The notes below the pieces were generated by a model. The model was not told the DNA's origin, did no database searches, and saw only the letters and a list, made by a program, of their open reading frames with translations. A DNA stretch of 27,568 nt, from contig DMCN01000106.1 of assembly GCA_003445795.1 (NCBI GenBank), forward strand, positions 20,399 to 47,966. The letters are read 5' to 3'. Both the position numbers and the translations under genes were made by a program. Below, one piece after another: positions 1 through 7,107 of the stretch. Origin of the DNA: Gallionellaceae bacterium (GTDB taxonomy: Bacteria > Pseudomonadota > Gammaproteobacteria > Burkholderiales > Gallionellaceae). How positions within the stretch are numbered: the first letter of the stretch is position 1; every line of letters starts with the position of its first letter.

Positions 1-1398
1 AAGATCATCAAGAGCTTCCCCGAGGTGGCCTCGGTGTACGGCAAGGCCGGACGCGCGCAGACCGCCACCGACCCGGCGCCGCTGGAGATGTTCGAGACGG
101 TGATCAATCTCAAGCCGCAGGAAGACTGGCGTCCCGGCATGGACACCGACAAGCTGATTGCCGAGATGGACAAAGCGTTGCAATTCCCCGGCGTGGCCAA
201 CTCGTGGACCATGCCGATCAAGGCGCGCATCGACATGCTCTCCACCGGCATCCGCACGCCCATCGGCATCAAGGTGTATGGCAAAAACCTGGACGAGATG
301 GAACGTCTGGCCAAGCAGATCGAGGCCGTGGTGAAACAGATACCGGGCACAACCAGCGCCTATGCCGAACGCATCACCGGCGGCTTCTATCTCGACATAG
401 CACCGGACCGTCTGGCACTGGCGCGCTACGGTCTGAGCATGGGTGAAGTGCAGGACGTGATCGCCACCGCGCTGGGCGGCGAGATGGTCACCACCACGGT
501 GGAAGGACTGGAGCGCTTCGGCGTGAGCGTGCGTTATCCGCGCGAACTGCGCGGCACGCCAGAGCAGATCGCGCGCGAAGTATTGGTTACGACCGAAACC
601 GGCGCGATGATCCCGCTCGGCCAGGTCGCCAAAGTCAGCATCAGCAAAGGCGCGCCGTCCATCCGCACCGAGAACGCCCTGCTCTCAGCCTACATCTATG
701 TGGACATCCGCGAGCGCGACATCGGCTCGTATGTGGACGAGGCGCGCAAGGCGGTGGCGGCAGAAGTGAAGTTCCCGCCCGGCTACTACGCCACCTGGAG
801 CGGGCAGTTCGAATACATGGAACGCGCCATCGCCAAGATGAAGATCGTCATCCCCATCACGCTGCTGCTGATCTTTCTGCTGCTCTATCTCAACTTCAAG
901 CGCGTCACCGAATCGCTGGTGGTGATGCTGTCAGTGCCGTTCGCCTTGGTGGGCGGCGTGTGGCTGCTTTGGCTGCTTGATTACAACTTGAGCGTTGCGG
1001 TGGCCGTGGGCTTCATCGCGCTGGCCGGTGTGGCGGCGGAGACGGGTGTGGTGATGCTGATCTATCTGGAGCATGCCTGGCGCGACATCCAGGCGCGTTG
1101 CGCCGCTGAAGGACGTTCGCCGACCGCCGCCGACCTGCAAGCCGCCATCATGCACGGCGCAGTGGAACGCGTGCGCCCCAAGATGATGACCGTGGTCGCC
1201 ATCATGGCCGGCCTGCTGCCCATCCTGTGGAGCAGCGGCACCGGCTCGGAAGTGATGCGGCGCATCGCCGCCCCCATGGTCGGCGGCATGATCTCTTCCG
1301 CTGTGCTGACGCTGCTGGTGATACCGGTGATCTATGCGCTGATCAAACGAAACGAATCTACTCCAACCATTAACCAACCCCGAAAGGAATCACCATGA
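1..1398 (+). CDS. cusA: CusA/CzcA-family heavy-metal RND efflux pump, C-terminal part (5' end outside window)
   Basis: Inner-membrane proton-driven RND pump that exports Cu(I)/Ag(I) through a CusCBA-type tripartite complex. The open frame runs from base 1 with no start, so 465 residues are visible, a little under half of the roughly 1,040 usual for the family. Visible are the periplasmic porter segment with the CusA-like stretch MPIKARIDMLSTGIRTPIG, the hydrophobic helices of the second membrane half (first near IVIPITLLLIFLLLYLNF), the AETGVVMLIYLEHA motif, and the closing helices around RPKMMTVVAIMAGLLPI. The Met-rich RIDMLSTGI region and the downstream CusF-like gene argue for monovalent copper or silver rather than Zn/Co/Cd (inference). 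The stop codon overlaps the start of the next gene (ATGA), indicating translational coupling. Confidence 0.93.
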   Translation, partial: KIIKSFPEVASVYGKAGRAQTATDPAPLEMFETVINLKPQEDWRPGMDTDKLIAEMDKALQFPGVANSWTMPIKARIDMLSTGIRTPIGIKVYGKNLDEMERLAKQIEAVVKQIPGTTSAYAERITGGFYLDIAPDRLALARYGLSMGEVQDVIATALGGEMVTTTVEGLERFGVSVRYPRELRGTPEQIAREVLVTTETGAMIPLGQVAKVSISKGAPSIRTENALLSAYIYVDIRERDIGSYVDEARKAVAAEVKFPPGYYATWSGQFEYMERAIAKMKIVIPITLLLIFLLLYLNFKRVTESLVVMLSVPFALVGGVWLLWLLDYNLSVAVAVGFIALAGVAAETGVVMLIYLEHAWRDIQARCAAEGRSPTAADLQAAIMHGAVERVRPKMMTVVAIMAGLLPILWSSGTGSEVMRRIAAPMVGGMISSAVLTLLVIPVIYALIKRNESTPTINQPRKESP

Positions 1399-1733
1399 AA
1401 ACTCTGACTCTCGCATTCTTATTCGCCCTGCTGGCGACCGGCACCGCAGCCCGCGCCGCATCGCACGAGCATGAGAATCATCACGACACAGCTACACAGC
1501 AGCCCGCCGCCACGCACACAGGCACAGGCGTGCTGAAAGCGGTGAACGCCAAGGACGGCAAGGTGCAGATCGCGCACGAACCCATCGCCGAGCTGGATTG
1601 GCCGTCGATGACAATGTGGTTCGCGTTGCGCGACCCCTTGCCCAAGGATCTCAAGGCTGGTGACGCGGTGCGCTTTGAAATGATGCAAGGCGAAAAGAAT
1701 CAGTGGGTAATCGTCAGGATCGGGCGCAAGTAA
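1395..1733 (+). CDS. cusF: CusF-like periplasmic copper-binding protein
   Basis: Small periplasmic metallochaperone of 112 residues that binds Cu(I)/Ag(I) and hands it to the Cus efflux complex. A signal peptide is evident (MKTLTLAFLFALLATGTAARA). It is followed by a His-rich linker (SHEHENHHD), and then the CusF fold with the diagnostic DWPSMTMWF segment. In CusF a Trp and two Met of this segment, plus an upstream His, form the metal site, and the equivalents are present (W, M, M; a candidate His in IAHEP). The start overlaps the cusA stop by four bases and has a GAAAGGA ribosome-binding site. The His-rich linker between signal peptide and domain may add metal-binding capacity (inference). 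Family assignment is firm; the exact metal is inferred from context. Confidence 0.9.
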   Translation: MKTLTLAFLFALLATGTAARAASHEHENHHDTATQQPAATHTGTGVLKAVNAKDGKVQIAHEPIAELDWPSMTMWFALRDPLPKDLKAGDAVRFEMMQGEKNQWVIVRIGRK

Positions 1734-1781
1734 TACTGCTTGAACAGCACGGCAATCAACTTGATGCATAGCAGGGCTGCA

Positions 1782-2573
1782 CTAAAGCCCGAGCGCCTTT
1801 GGAACCGGATAATCGGGGTAGCGTTTCTTGAACTCGGCCAGTTCTTTTTTGGCATCTTCCAGCTTGCCTTCCTGTTTTAGCTTCCCTATGCGCGCGAGCC
1901 AGTCTTCCGGGCTCTGGCTTGCCTTGTCGGCCTCGTCTTTCTTCAGCGAACGTTCAAACTGGGCAGTGGGAGGTGAAGCCAGCCGGGCTGCTGCGGGCGC
2001 ACGGGGTTCGAGCGCATCGGAGACGTTGCTGCCGCCAACGTCGTTGGATTTCTTTTCTTTTGCAAGCGTCCCCGCACTTTGGGACGCCGCCTCTTCCCTT
2101 AACTCGCTTTGCCTGGCGACCGGTGCGGGCGTGGCAGCCATCGGCGCAGCGGGTTGTGCATAGGCTTCAGCTGCGACCAGCGCTGGCTTGCTGGCTGCGA
2201 TTTCGGATTTGGCGCTGTCCATTGCCAGGCTCCTGCTACGCGCTTGCTTTGCGGCGGGAGCGGCGGCACTTTCATCCATGGACGCAGCAACCTTGGCTTC
2301 CATCGGCGCTTGCTGTAGCGCGGGCTCTTGCAGCAGGTACGGCAACTGCAAACCAATCATGACCACCGCGAACAGGCTGGCGACCATCCCCAGCGGAATC
2401 GCCCAGCGGCGTTTTGACTTCGCACCCGGACGCGCATTCACCGCCCGATGCGCTTCCGCCAGAATGGCGGCATCCAGATGGTCGGGCGGCTCGACTTGCG
2501 GCGCATCGGCGTACAACCGCGACAGCCCGGTTTTTCCCTGTAGGTAGGTATCCAATTCACGATCTTGGTTCAT
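1782..2573 (-). CDS. Putative membrane-bound anti-sigma factor
   Basis: A 263-residue protein translationally coupled to the ECF sigma gene just upstream (ATGA overlap at 2570-2573), so most likely its anti-sigma partner. It has a cytoplasmic N-terminus of about 55 residues, a Lys/Arg-flanked transmembrane helix (about 57-80, WAIPLGMVASLFAVVMIGLQ), and a long Ala/Lys/Ser-rich low-complexity periplasmic stretch. The conserved C-terminal block starts at EDWLARIGKLKQEGK and ends in FKKRYPDYPVP. The N-terminus lacks the HxxxCxxC zinc anti-sigma motif, so it is not a classical ZAS protein. The C-terminal block recurs, from memory, in proteins encoded beside ECF sigma factors. The role is inferred mainly from position and topology. 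Confidence 0.72.
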   Translation of the reverse strand: MNQDRELDTYLQGKTGLSRLYADAPQVEPPDHLDAAILAEAHRAVNARPGAKSKRRWAIPLGMVASLFAVVMIGLQLPYLLQEPALQQAPMEAKVAASMDESAAAPAAKQARSRSLAMDSAKSEIAASKPALVAAEAYAQPAAPMAATPAPVARQSELREEAASQSAGTLAKEKKSNDVGGSNVSDALEPRAPAAARLASPPTAQFERSLKKDEADKASQSPEDWLARIGKLKQEGKLEDAKKELAEFKKRYPDYPVPKALGL

Positions 2574-3142
2574 CGCAGACCTCTCAATCCGTCACGCAAT
2601 TTGGCGACCGCATAGCGCAACCGGCTCTTCGCCGTTTCCGCAGTGACACCGGTAGCCAGCGCGATCTCTTCCAGCGACAGCCCCGCTTCTTCGCGCAAAA
2701 TAAAGGCTTCGCGCTGCAAGGCGGGGAGCGCCTCAATGTTATTGACCAAAGTTTCTACCAGACGTTTACGTTCAACCAGTATTTCCGGCTGGCCTCCGGG
2801 ATCGGCGGGAATGAATTCAGCCAGACTTTCCGCGTCTTCATTTTCGGCATCCAGCGATAGGAAAATTTCACGGTTTTGGCGTATGTGGTCGATCAGCCGG
2901 TTATGCGCGACCTGATACAGAAATGTACTGAATTTGGCGATGGGCTGATAGCGTTCCCGGCTGCGGATGATGTTGCTCCATACATCCTGGAACAGCTCGT
3001 CGGCCACGCCCTTGTCTTTGCACAGGCGGAACAAGTAACGGTAAAGCCCGCCTTTGTGGCGGCGATACAGGATGTCAAAAGCACCTGCATCACCGTCACG
3101 ATAGAGCTCCATCAATTGTTCGTCGGCCACTTCTTCGCGCAT
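2570..3142 (-). CDS. ECF-family RNA polymerase sigma factor
   Basis: Alternative sigma factor of 190 residues. Sigma region 2 spans roughly residues 5-90: DEQLMELYRDGDAGAFDILY, then ADELFQDVWSNIIRSRERY and FSTFLYQVAHNRLIDHIR. Region 4 carries the helix-turn-helix LSLEEIALATGVTAETAKSR. The chosen ATG (Met-Arg-Glu-Glu) starts exactly where ECF homology begins. The frame stays open 47 codons further upstream, but that extension shows no sigma homology and runs into a hairpin repeat, so it is rejected. No good Shine-Dalgarno precedes the chosen ATG. The coupled downstream gene is the probable anti-sigma factor, and a VWA lipoprotein gene lies upstream on the same strand. The inducing signal cannot be read from sequence. 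Confidence 0.9.
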   Translation of the reverse strand: MREEVADEQLMELYRDGDAGAFDILYRRHKGGLYRYLFRLCKDKGVADELFQDVWSNIIRSRERYQPIAKFSTFLYQVAHNRLIDHIRQNREIFLSLDAENEDAESLAEFIPADPGGQPEILVERKRLVETLVNNIEALPALQREAFILREEAGLSLEEIALATGVTAETAKSRLRYAVAKLRDGLRGLR

Positions 3143-3255
3143 GGGGGCGAGTATATGTGAGCGACGATGGGGGTGTTGAATAAAATGCCCCGGATAAATG
3201 AGGACGCTCTTCGCCCTTCCCCACCCCTCCAGGGTAACTTTGTTCTCAAAATATC

Positions 3256-3320
3256 GCAGGGTGGGCTGGCCGACGGGTCCCAACGACTGCGCCGTTACCT
3301 GTTTGCACTGCCCACCCTAC
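3256..3320. repeat. Inverted repeat with GCAGGGTGGGC arms
   Basis: Arm GCAGGGTGGGC (3256-3266) pairs with GCCCACCCTAC (3310-3320) with one mismatch around a 43-base interior. It begins five bases beyond the stop codon of the VWA gene, so it may act as its terminator or mRNA-stabilising end. The same arm sequence returns at 15375-15404 as a tight hairpin, so this is probably one member of a dispersed palindromic repeat family (inference). Confidence 0.6.
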
Positions 3321-3324
3321 AACC

Positions 3325-5091
3325 TCAATCCACACTCACCCCTGTTGGCTTGCCGGTGGACAATGACTGCGCCAGATGTACCAGCCGCAGAAACTCCCCG
3401 CGATAACCGAAGGCATCCGTACCGCGAGCTTCGGCTGCTATCTTTGCGATATCGTCATAACCCATTTCGCCGGTGTGCGCGCCGCCGCGCAACTGCTGGC
3501 CGAAGGCAGCAACGGCGGCAGCAAAGCGGAACTCTGTCGATGCCTGATCGAATGCGGGTTTTGCATCCTGGTGCTGCAAAGGCCACTCCATCAATTTCGA
3601 AACATCACCATCGGGTGCTTTGTAACGCAGACGCAGGAAACCCAGTTCACCGGTTTTGCCGCCGCCGGACACTTTCTCGCTGCCGTAACGCAAAGGATTG
3701 ACGCTGCCTGCATTGCCCTTGAGGGTCAGCTCGTAGATCGCTGTAACGGTGTGTCCCGCGCCCACTTCACCCGCATCCACCTTGTCGTTGTTGAAATCTT
3801 CGCGATTGAGCATGCGGTTCTCGTAACCGACCAGCCGGTATTCGCTCACCACGTTGGGGTTGAATTCGATCTGGATCTTCACATCCTTGGCGATGGTTGC
3901 CAGCGTCGAGGTCATCTCGTCCACCAGCACTTTCTGGCCTTCGTTCAGCGTATCGATGTAGGAGTAATTGCCGTTACCCGCATCGGCCAGTTGCTCCATG
4001 AGCTGTTCATTGTAGTTGCCCATGCCGAAGCCCAGCGTGGACAGCGACACGCCGCTCTTGCGCTTTTCTTCTGCCATGTTCTTCAGCTCATCGAAATTGG
4101 TGATGCCGACATTGAAGTCGCCATCCGTCGCCAGGAAGATGCGATTGATACCGCCCTTGATGTAGGACTGCTCCGCCATGCTGTACGCCAATGCAATCCC
4201 GGCTGCGCCGCTGGTGGAGCCTCCGGCCCTCAGGTTATCCAGTGCGGCGATAATTCTGGACTTGTGCGCGCCAGAAGTCGGCTCCAGCACCACCTGCGTT
4301 CCCGACGCATAAGTCACCAGCGAGACCCTGTCCTGCGGACGCAACTGGTTGACCAGGAACTTGAGCGCCGATTTCAACAACGGCAAACTCTTGGGTGACT
4401 CCATCGAACCGGAGACGTCCACCAGGAAAACCAGATTGGATGGCGGCAGGCTCGTCTTGGCGATGTCCTGACCCTTGATGCCAATACGCAACAGCGTGCG
4501 GTTCTTGTTCCAGGGCGCAGGCGCCATTTCGGTATGCACGGCAAACGGCGCGTTGTCTTTGGGCAATGCGTAGGCATAGGGGAAGTAATTGATCATCTCC
4601 TCCACCCGCACCGCATCCGCCGGTGGCAGCCGCCCCTCATTCAGCATGCGCCGCACATTGGAATAACCCCCGGTATCCACGTCGATGCTGAAAGTAGAAA
4701 CCGGCGCCTCGGCCACCAGCTTGATCGGATTCTCGACAATCTTGCCGTATTGCTCGCGCTCTTCCCTGGGCTGCTGCATATAGGGCATGACAGCCATGGG
4801 CGCAGCCGGGGCCGCAACCATTTCCCGCATCACCCCGAGGTTCGCCCTCTTGCTTTCAGCAGGGGACGCAACCGCGCTATCCATGATCTTGTTGGGCAAA
4901 ATGGTACCGGCAGCAGACAGCTCATCCTTCTTCAGGGCAGGCTCGCCACTTTTATCTTTGGCATCCACTTCGTGCTGGGCAACGCTTGCCCCAGTGGGCA
5001 AATTTTGCCCGGTGGTTGTCTGGTTCTGGCTGCTGCAAGCGGTCAGCAGCAACAGGCAGCAAAGCAGTGTTCTATTAAATAAGGGATTCAT
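3325..5091 (-). CDS. YfbK-type von Willebrand factor A domain lipoprotein
   Basis: A 588-residue predicted lipoprotein. The N-terminus MNPLFNRTLLCCLLLLTAC gives a lipobox (LTAC, Cys19). A low-complexity linker follows, then the YfbK N-terminal domain around STFSIDVDTGGYSNVRRMLN, then a VWA domain with an intact MIDAS (DVSGSMES; Asp225, Ser227, Ser229) and the ATDGDFNVG strand. The C-terminal third matches the DUF3520 domain of YfbK-like proteins. VWA domains with MIDAS bind a divalent metal and mediate protein contacts; the substrate is unknown. The chosen ATG has GAGGA six bases upstream; an in-frame ATG six codons earlier (5109) would spoil the signal sequence. The neighbouring ECF sigma/anti-sigma pair on the same strand suggests a cell-envelope stress function (inference). 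Confidence 0.88.
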   Translation of the reverse strand: MNPLFNRTLLCCLLLLTACSSQNQTTTGQNLPTGASVAQHEVDAKDKSGEPALKKDELSAAGTILPNKIMDSAVASPAESKRANLGVMREMVAAPAAPMAVMPYMQQPREEREQYGKIVENPIKLVAEAPVSTFSIDVDTGGYSNVRRMLNEGRLPPADAVRVEEMINYFPYAYALPKDNAPFAVHTEMAPAPWNKNRTLLRIGIKGQDIAKTSLPPSNLVFLVDVSGSMESPKSLPLLKSALKFLVNQLRPQDRVSLVTYASGTQVVLEPTSGAHKSRIIAALDNLRAGGSTSGAAGIALAYSMAEQSYIKGGINRIFLATDGDFNVGITNFDELKNMAEEKRKSGVSLSTLGFGMGNYNEQLMEQLADAGNGNYSYIDTLNEGQKVLVDEMTSTLATIAKDVKIQIEFNPNVVSEYRLVGYENRMLNREDFNNDKVDAGEVGAGHTVTAIYELTLKGNAGSVNPLRYGSEKVSGGGKTGELGFLRLRYKAPDGDVSKLMEWPLQHQDAKPAFDQASTEFRFAAAVAAFGQQLRGGAHTGEMGYDDIAKIAAEARGTDAFGYRGEFLRLVHLAQSLSTGKPTGVSVD

Positions 5092-5284
5092 CGCATCCTC
5101 GCAGTTCATGTATCGGTTAATCGGACAACTATGCGGAATTGCACAGCATGTCAGCTATAAACGGAGGAAGGAGTAAAACGGGGTTAGGCGGAATGAAAAA
5201 TAATTGGCGGGGCTCGCGTCGGCGCAGGCGGGTGGATCTTGGCTGTCCGCTGCTTGATGGCGCGTAGCAAGCCGTTCGACAGCG

Positions 5285-5701
5285 TTATGCAGCTGGAGGA
5301 TGGGTGAGATTCACTTTGCCATGGTCGATGATGTAGCGGACAAATTCCCGATCCTGCGTTTTCATATGCTCCGAATACCAGTTGCCCAGGTATTCGATGG
5401 TGTTCATGGTTACTTGCCGACTCAGGGTGGTCATCTGCAACTGGTCCAGCTTGTCCAGGAAATGCTTGTGCTGTTCGACATGTTCCGCCAGTTTTGAATA
5501 GCCGTGCATGCGCATCAGGGACACTTCGACCGCGAAGTGGAAACGGGCATGTTCGCGCAGTTTTTCAAGCTTGAAGAAGACATCGGACCAGCCTTCCCGG
5601 CTGTCGATCGCCGCGTTGATCACGGTAAACAGGTCAATGATGCCCTTATGCTGGTCGTCGAGCTCGGCGACGCCGACTGAGTATTCATCCTCCCATTGCA
5701 T
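5285..5701 (-). CDS. Bacteriohemerythrin
   Basis: Single-domain hemerythrin of 138 residues, a soluble non-haem di-iron protein that binds O2 reversibly. All seven expected iron ligands are in place: His18 (DDQH), His55 and Glu59 (HFAVE), His74 and His78 (HVEQH), His112 and Asp117 (EHMKTQD). The usual second Glu of the HFxxEE motif is Val60, a non-ligand position. The start is supported by a strong GGAGGAG site. It is flanked by long gaps and appears to be its own transcription unit. In microaerophilic bacteria such proteins store or deliver oxygen or signal its level; which applies here cannot be told from sequence. Confidence 0.93.
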   Translation of the reverse strand: MQWEDEYSVGVAELDDQHKGIIDLFTVINAAIDSREGWSDVFFKLEKLREHARFHFAVEVSLMRMHGYSKLAEHVEQHKHFLDKLDQLQMTTLSRQVTMNTIEYLGNWYSEHMKTQDREFVRYIIDHGKVNLTHPPAA

Positions 5702-5814
5702 CTATGCACTCCTCCAGGTTTCTTGCTTCTACTCAATTCGCTTTTTAGCAGAACTATTGCGCTGTGGCTATCTTGATAGGCGGGACAAACACAATTTGCG
5801 CCCACCTCACATCA

Positions 5815-6075
5815 CTACTTCAGTAGCGGATGGTCCGCAGGCAATTGCTTTGAGTACCAGATCGCCAGCTTGTGCCGCATGGTCTTTTCGGCCACCTGAT
5901 CTTCGGGCAGGGGCACGATGACCTTGTCGTGCACCAGCAGCCTGTAGATATACAGCAGCTTCTCGCTGGCCGAGTCTTTCGGCTCGAACACAACCACGCC
6001 GCGCCCTTCGGCATACTTTACGCCGGCCAGGAACGCTTCCTTGAACAAGGCGGCTTCATTCTTGAGTTTATGCAT
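5815..6075 (-). CDS. Small DUF5062-like protein
   Basis: A soluble 86-residue protein of unknown function. From memory it resembles the DUF5062 family: an N-terminal helix NEAALFKEAFLAGVKYAEGR, a central FEPKDSASEKLLYIYRLLVH, and an ending with KLAIWYSKQLPADHPLLK. No membrane segment, signal peptide or cysteine is present. The start has an excellent site (GGAGGTGCC before ATG). It lies 30 bases downstream of the DmeF-like exporter on the same strand, so co-transcription is likely, but a functional tie to metal export is only positional. The family name is recalled, not searched. Confidence 0.7.
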   Translation of the reverse strand: MHKLKNEAALFKEAFLAGVKYAEGRGVVVFEPKDSASEKLLYIYRLLVHDKVIVPLPEDQVAEKTMRHKLAIWYSKQLPADHPLLK

Positions 6076-6105
6076 GGCACCTCCGTATGACCGCGTCAGG
6101 GCACT

Positions 6106-7062
6106 TCAATACATTCCCCCGTAGCGATGGATCTCTATTGTGGTGTGCACGATCTCTTCGTGCTGGTTTAGCCTATCGCGCACCTGATCCGGTGTCAGCG
6201 TAGCGCTGCGCGTCACCAGGCTGATTGCGCAGGTATAAGCATCGGCACCGACGCGCCAGACGTGCAGGTCGACTATCCTGGTTTCATCGGCTTGGTCAAA
6301 CTGCCCGATGACTTCGCGGATCTCGTCCACGACGGGATGGTCCATCTCGCGGTCGAGCAGTATCTTGCCGGTATCGACCAGCAGCCCCCTCGCCCAGATC
6401 GCCACCAGTGTCGCGCCGACGATGCCCATGAGCGGGTCCAGCCAGGACCAGCCGTAGAACATGCCACCCGCCAGCGCGACGATGGCCAGCACCGATGTCG
6501 CCGCATCAGCGATGACGTGCAGGTAGGCGGATTTCAGGTTCAGGTCGTGGTGATGATCGTGACGGTGGTGGCCATGCCCGGCATGTTCGTGGTGATGGTG
6601 GCCGTGTTGCGATCTGCCGAGGATGACGGCGCAGACGATATTCACCAGCAGGCCGATCACGGCGATGAAGATGGCTTCCTGATAGTGGATAGGCTGCGGC
6701 GAGAACAGCCGTTCGACCGAGCTGATCACCATCATGGCGGCAACGCCGAGCAGAAAGATGGCGCTGGCGAAGCCGCCCAGTATCTCTATCTTCCAGGTGC
6801 CGAAGGCGAAGCGCGGATCCTGTGCATAACGCCGTGCCGCACCGTAGGCATAAGCGCTCAGGCCGATGGCGAAGGCATGCGAACTCATGTGCCAGCCGTC
6901 GGCCAGCAGAGCCATGGAGTTGAACCACCAGCCGGCGACGATCTCCACCACCATCATGACGGCGGTGATCCACATCACGGCACGGGTGCCGCGCTCGGCG
7001 GCGGGATTGCCCTGGTTGAAGATGTGATGATGGGTCCAGCGAGGGTCGTTATCCGGATTCAT
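6106..7062 (-). CDS. dmeF: DmeF-like cation diffusion facilitator (Co/Ni/Zn exporter)
   Basis: Inner-membrane divalent metal/proton antiporter of 318 residues with six helices and a cytoplasmic C-terminal domain. Metal-site motifs are HxxxH in helix 2 (ADGWHMSSHA, His58 and His62) and HxxxD in helix 5 (HVIADAATS, His182 and Asp186). A very His-rich cytosolic loop lies between helices 4 and 5 (about 153-172). The N-terminal HHHIF followed by the ADGWHMSSHA signature is, as I recall, typical of DmeF, which favours Co(II) and Ni(II). Simple-looking GGTGATGG runs at 6540-6605 are just the codons of the His loop. It is followed by the DUF5062-like gene and preceded by the diguanylate cyclase gene on the same strand. 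Confidence 0.88.
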   Translation of the reverse strand: MNPDNDPRWTHHHIFNQGNPAAERGTRAVMWITAVMMVVEIVAGWWFNSMALLADGWHMSSHAFAIGLSAYAYGAARRYAQDPRFAFGTWKIEILGGFASAIFLLGVAAMMVISSVERLFSPQPIHYQEAIFIAVIGLLVNIVCAVILGRSQHGHHHHEHAGHGHHRHDHHHDLNLKSAYLHVIADAATSVLAIVALAGGMFYGWSWLDPLMGIVGATLVAIWARGLLVDTGKILLDREMDHPVVDEIREVIGQFDQADETRIVDLHVWRVGADAYTCAISLVTRSATLTPDQVRDRLNQHEEIVHTTIEIHRYGGMY

Positions 7063-7107
7063 GAATATGAAGTGCTTCTGGTCGGTGGTTTCAGCAAGGC
7101 AGACAGA

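Noticed and set aside
1774..1790. Possible terminator hairpin GGGCT/AGCCC between cusF and the anti-sigma gene
   Set aside because: Only five base pairs, no U-tract, and half of it lies inside the end of the anti-sigma gene.
3143..3283. Upstream extension of the ECF sigma factor by 47 residues
   Set aside because: It has no sigma homology and runs into a hairpin repeat; the homologous region begins at the internal Met at 3142.
3376..4398. Plus-strand open frame of about 340 codons opposite the VWA gene, and similar ones at 10760-11980 and 9369-10331
   Set aside because: All are antisense shadows of conserved proteins whose codon structure keeps the opposite frame open.
5768..5779. Palindrome CTATC-TT-GATAG upstream of the hemerythrin gene
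   Set aside because: Too short to stand out from chance, with no matching second copy or clear promoter around it.
6540..6605. Apparent GGTGATGG-type tandem repeat
   Set aside because: It is the coding sequence of the His-rich loop of the exporter; no fixed repeat unit or copy boundary.
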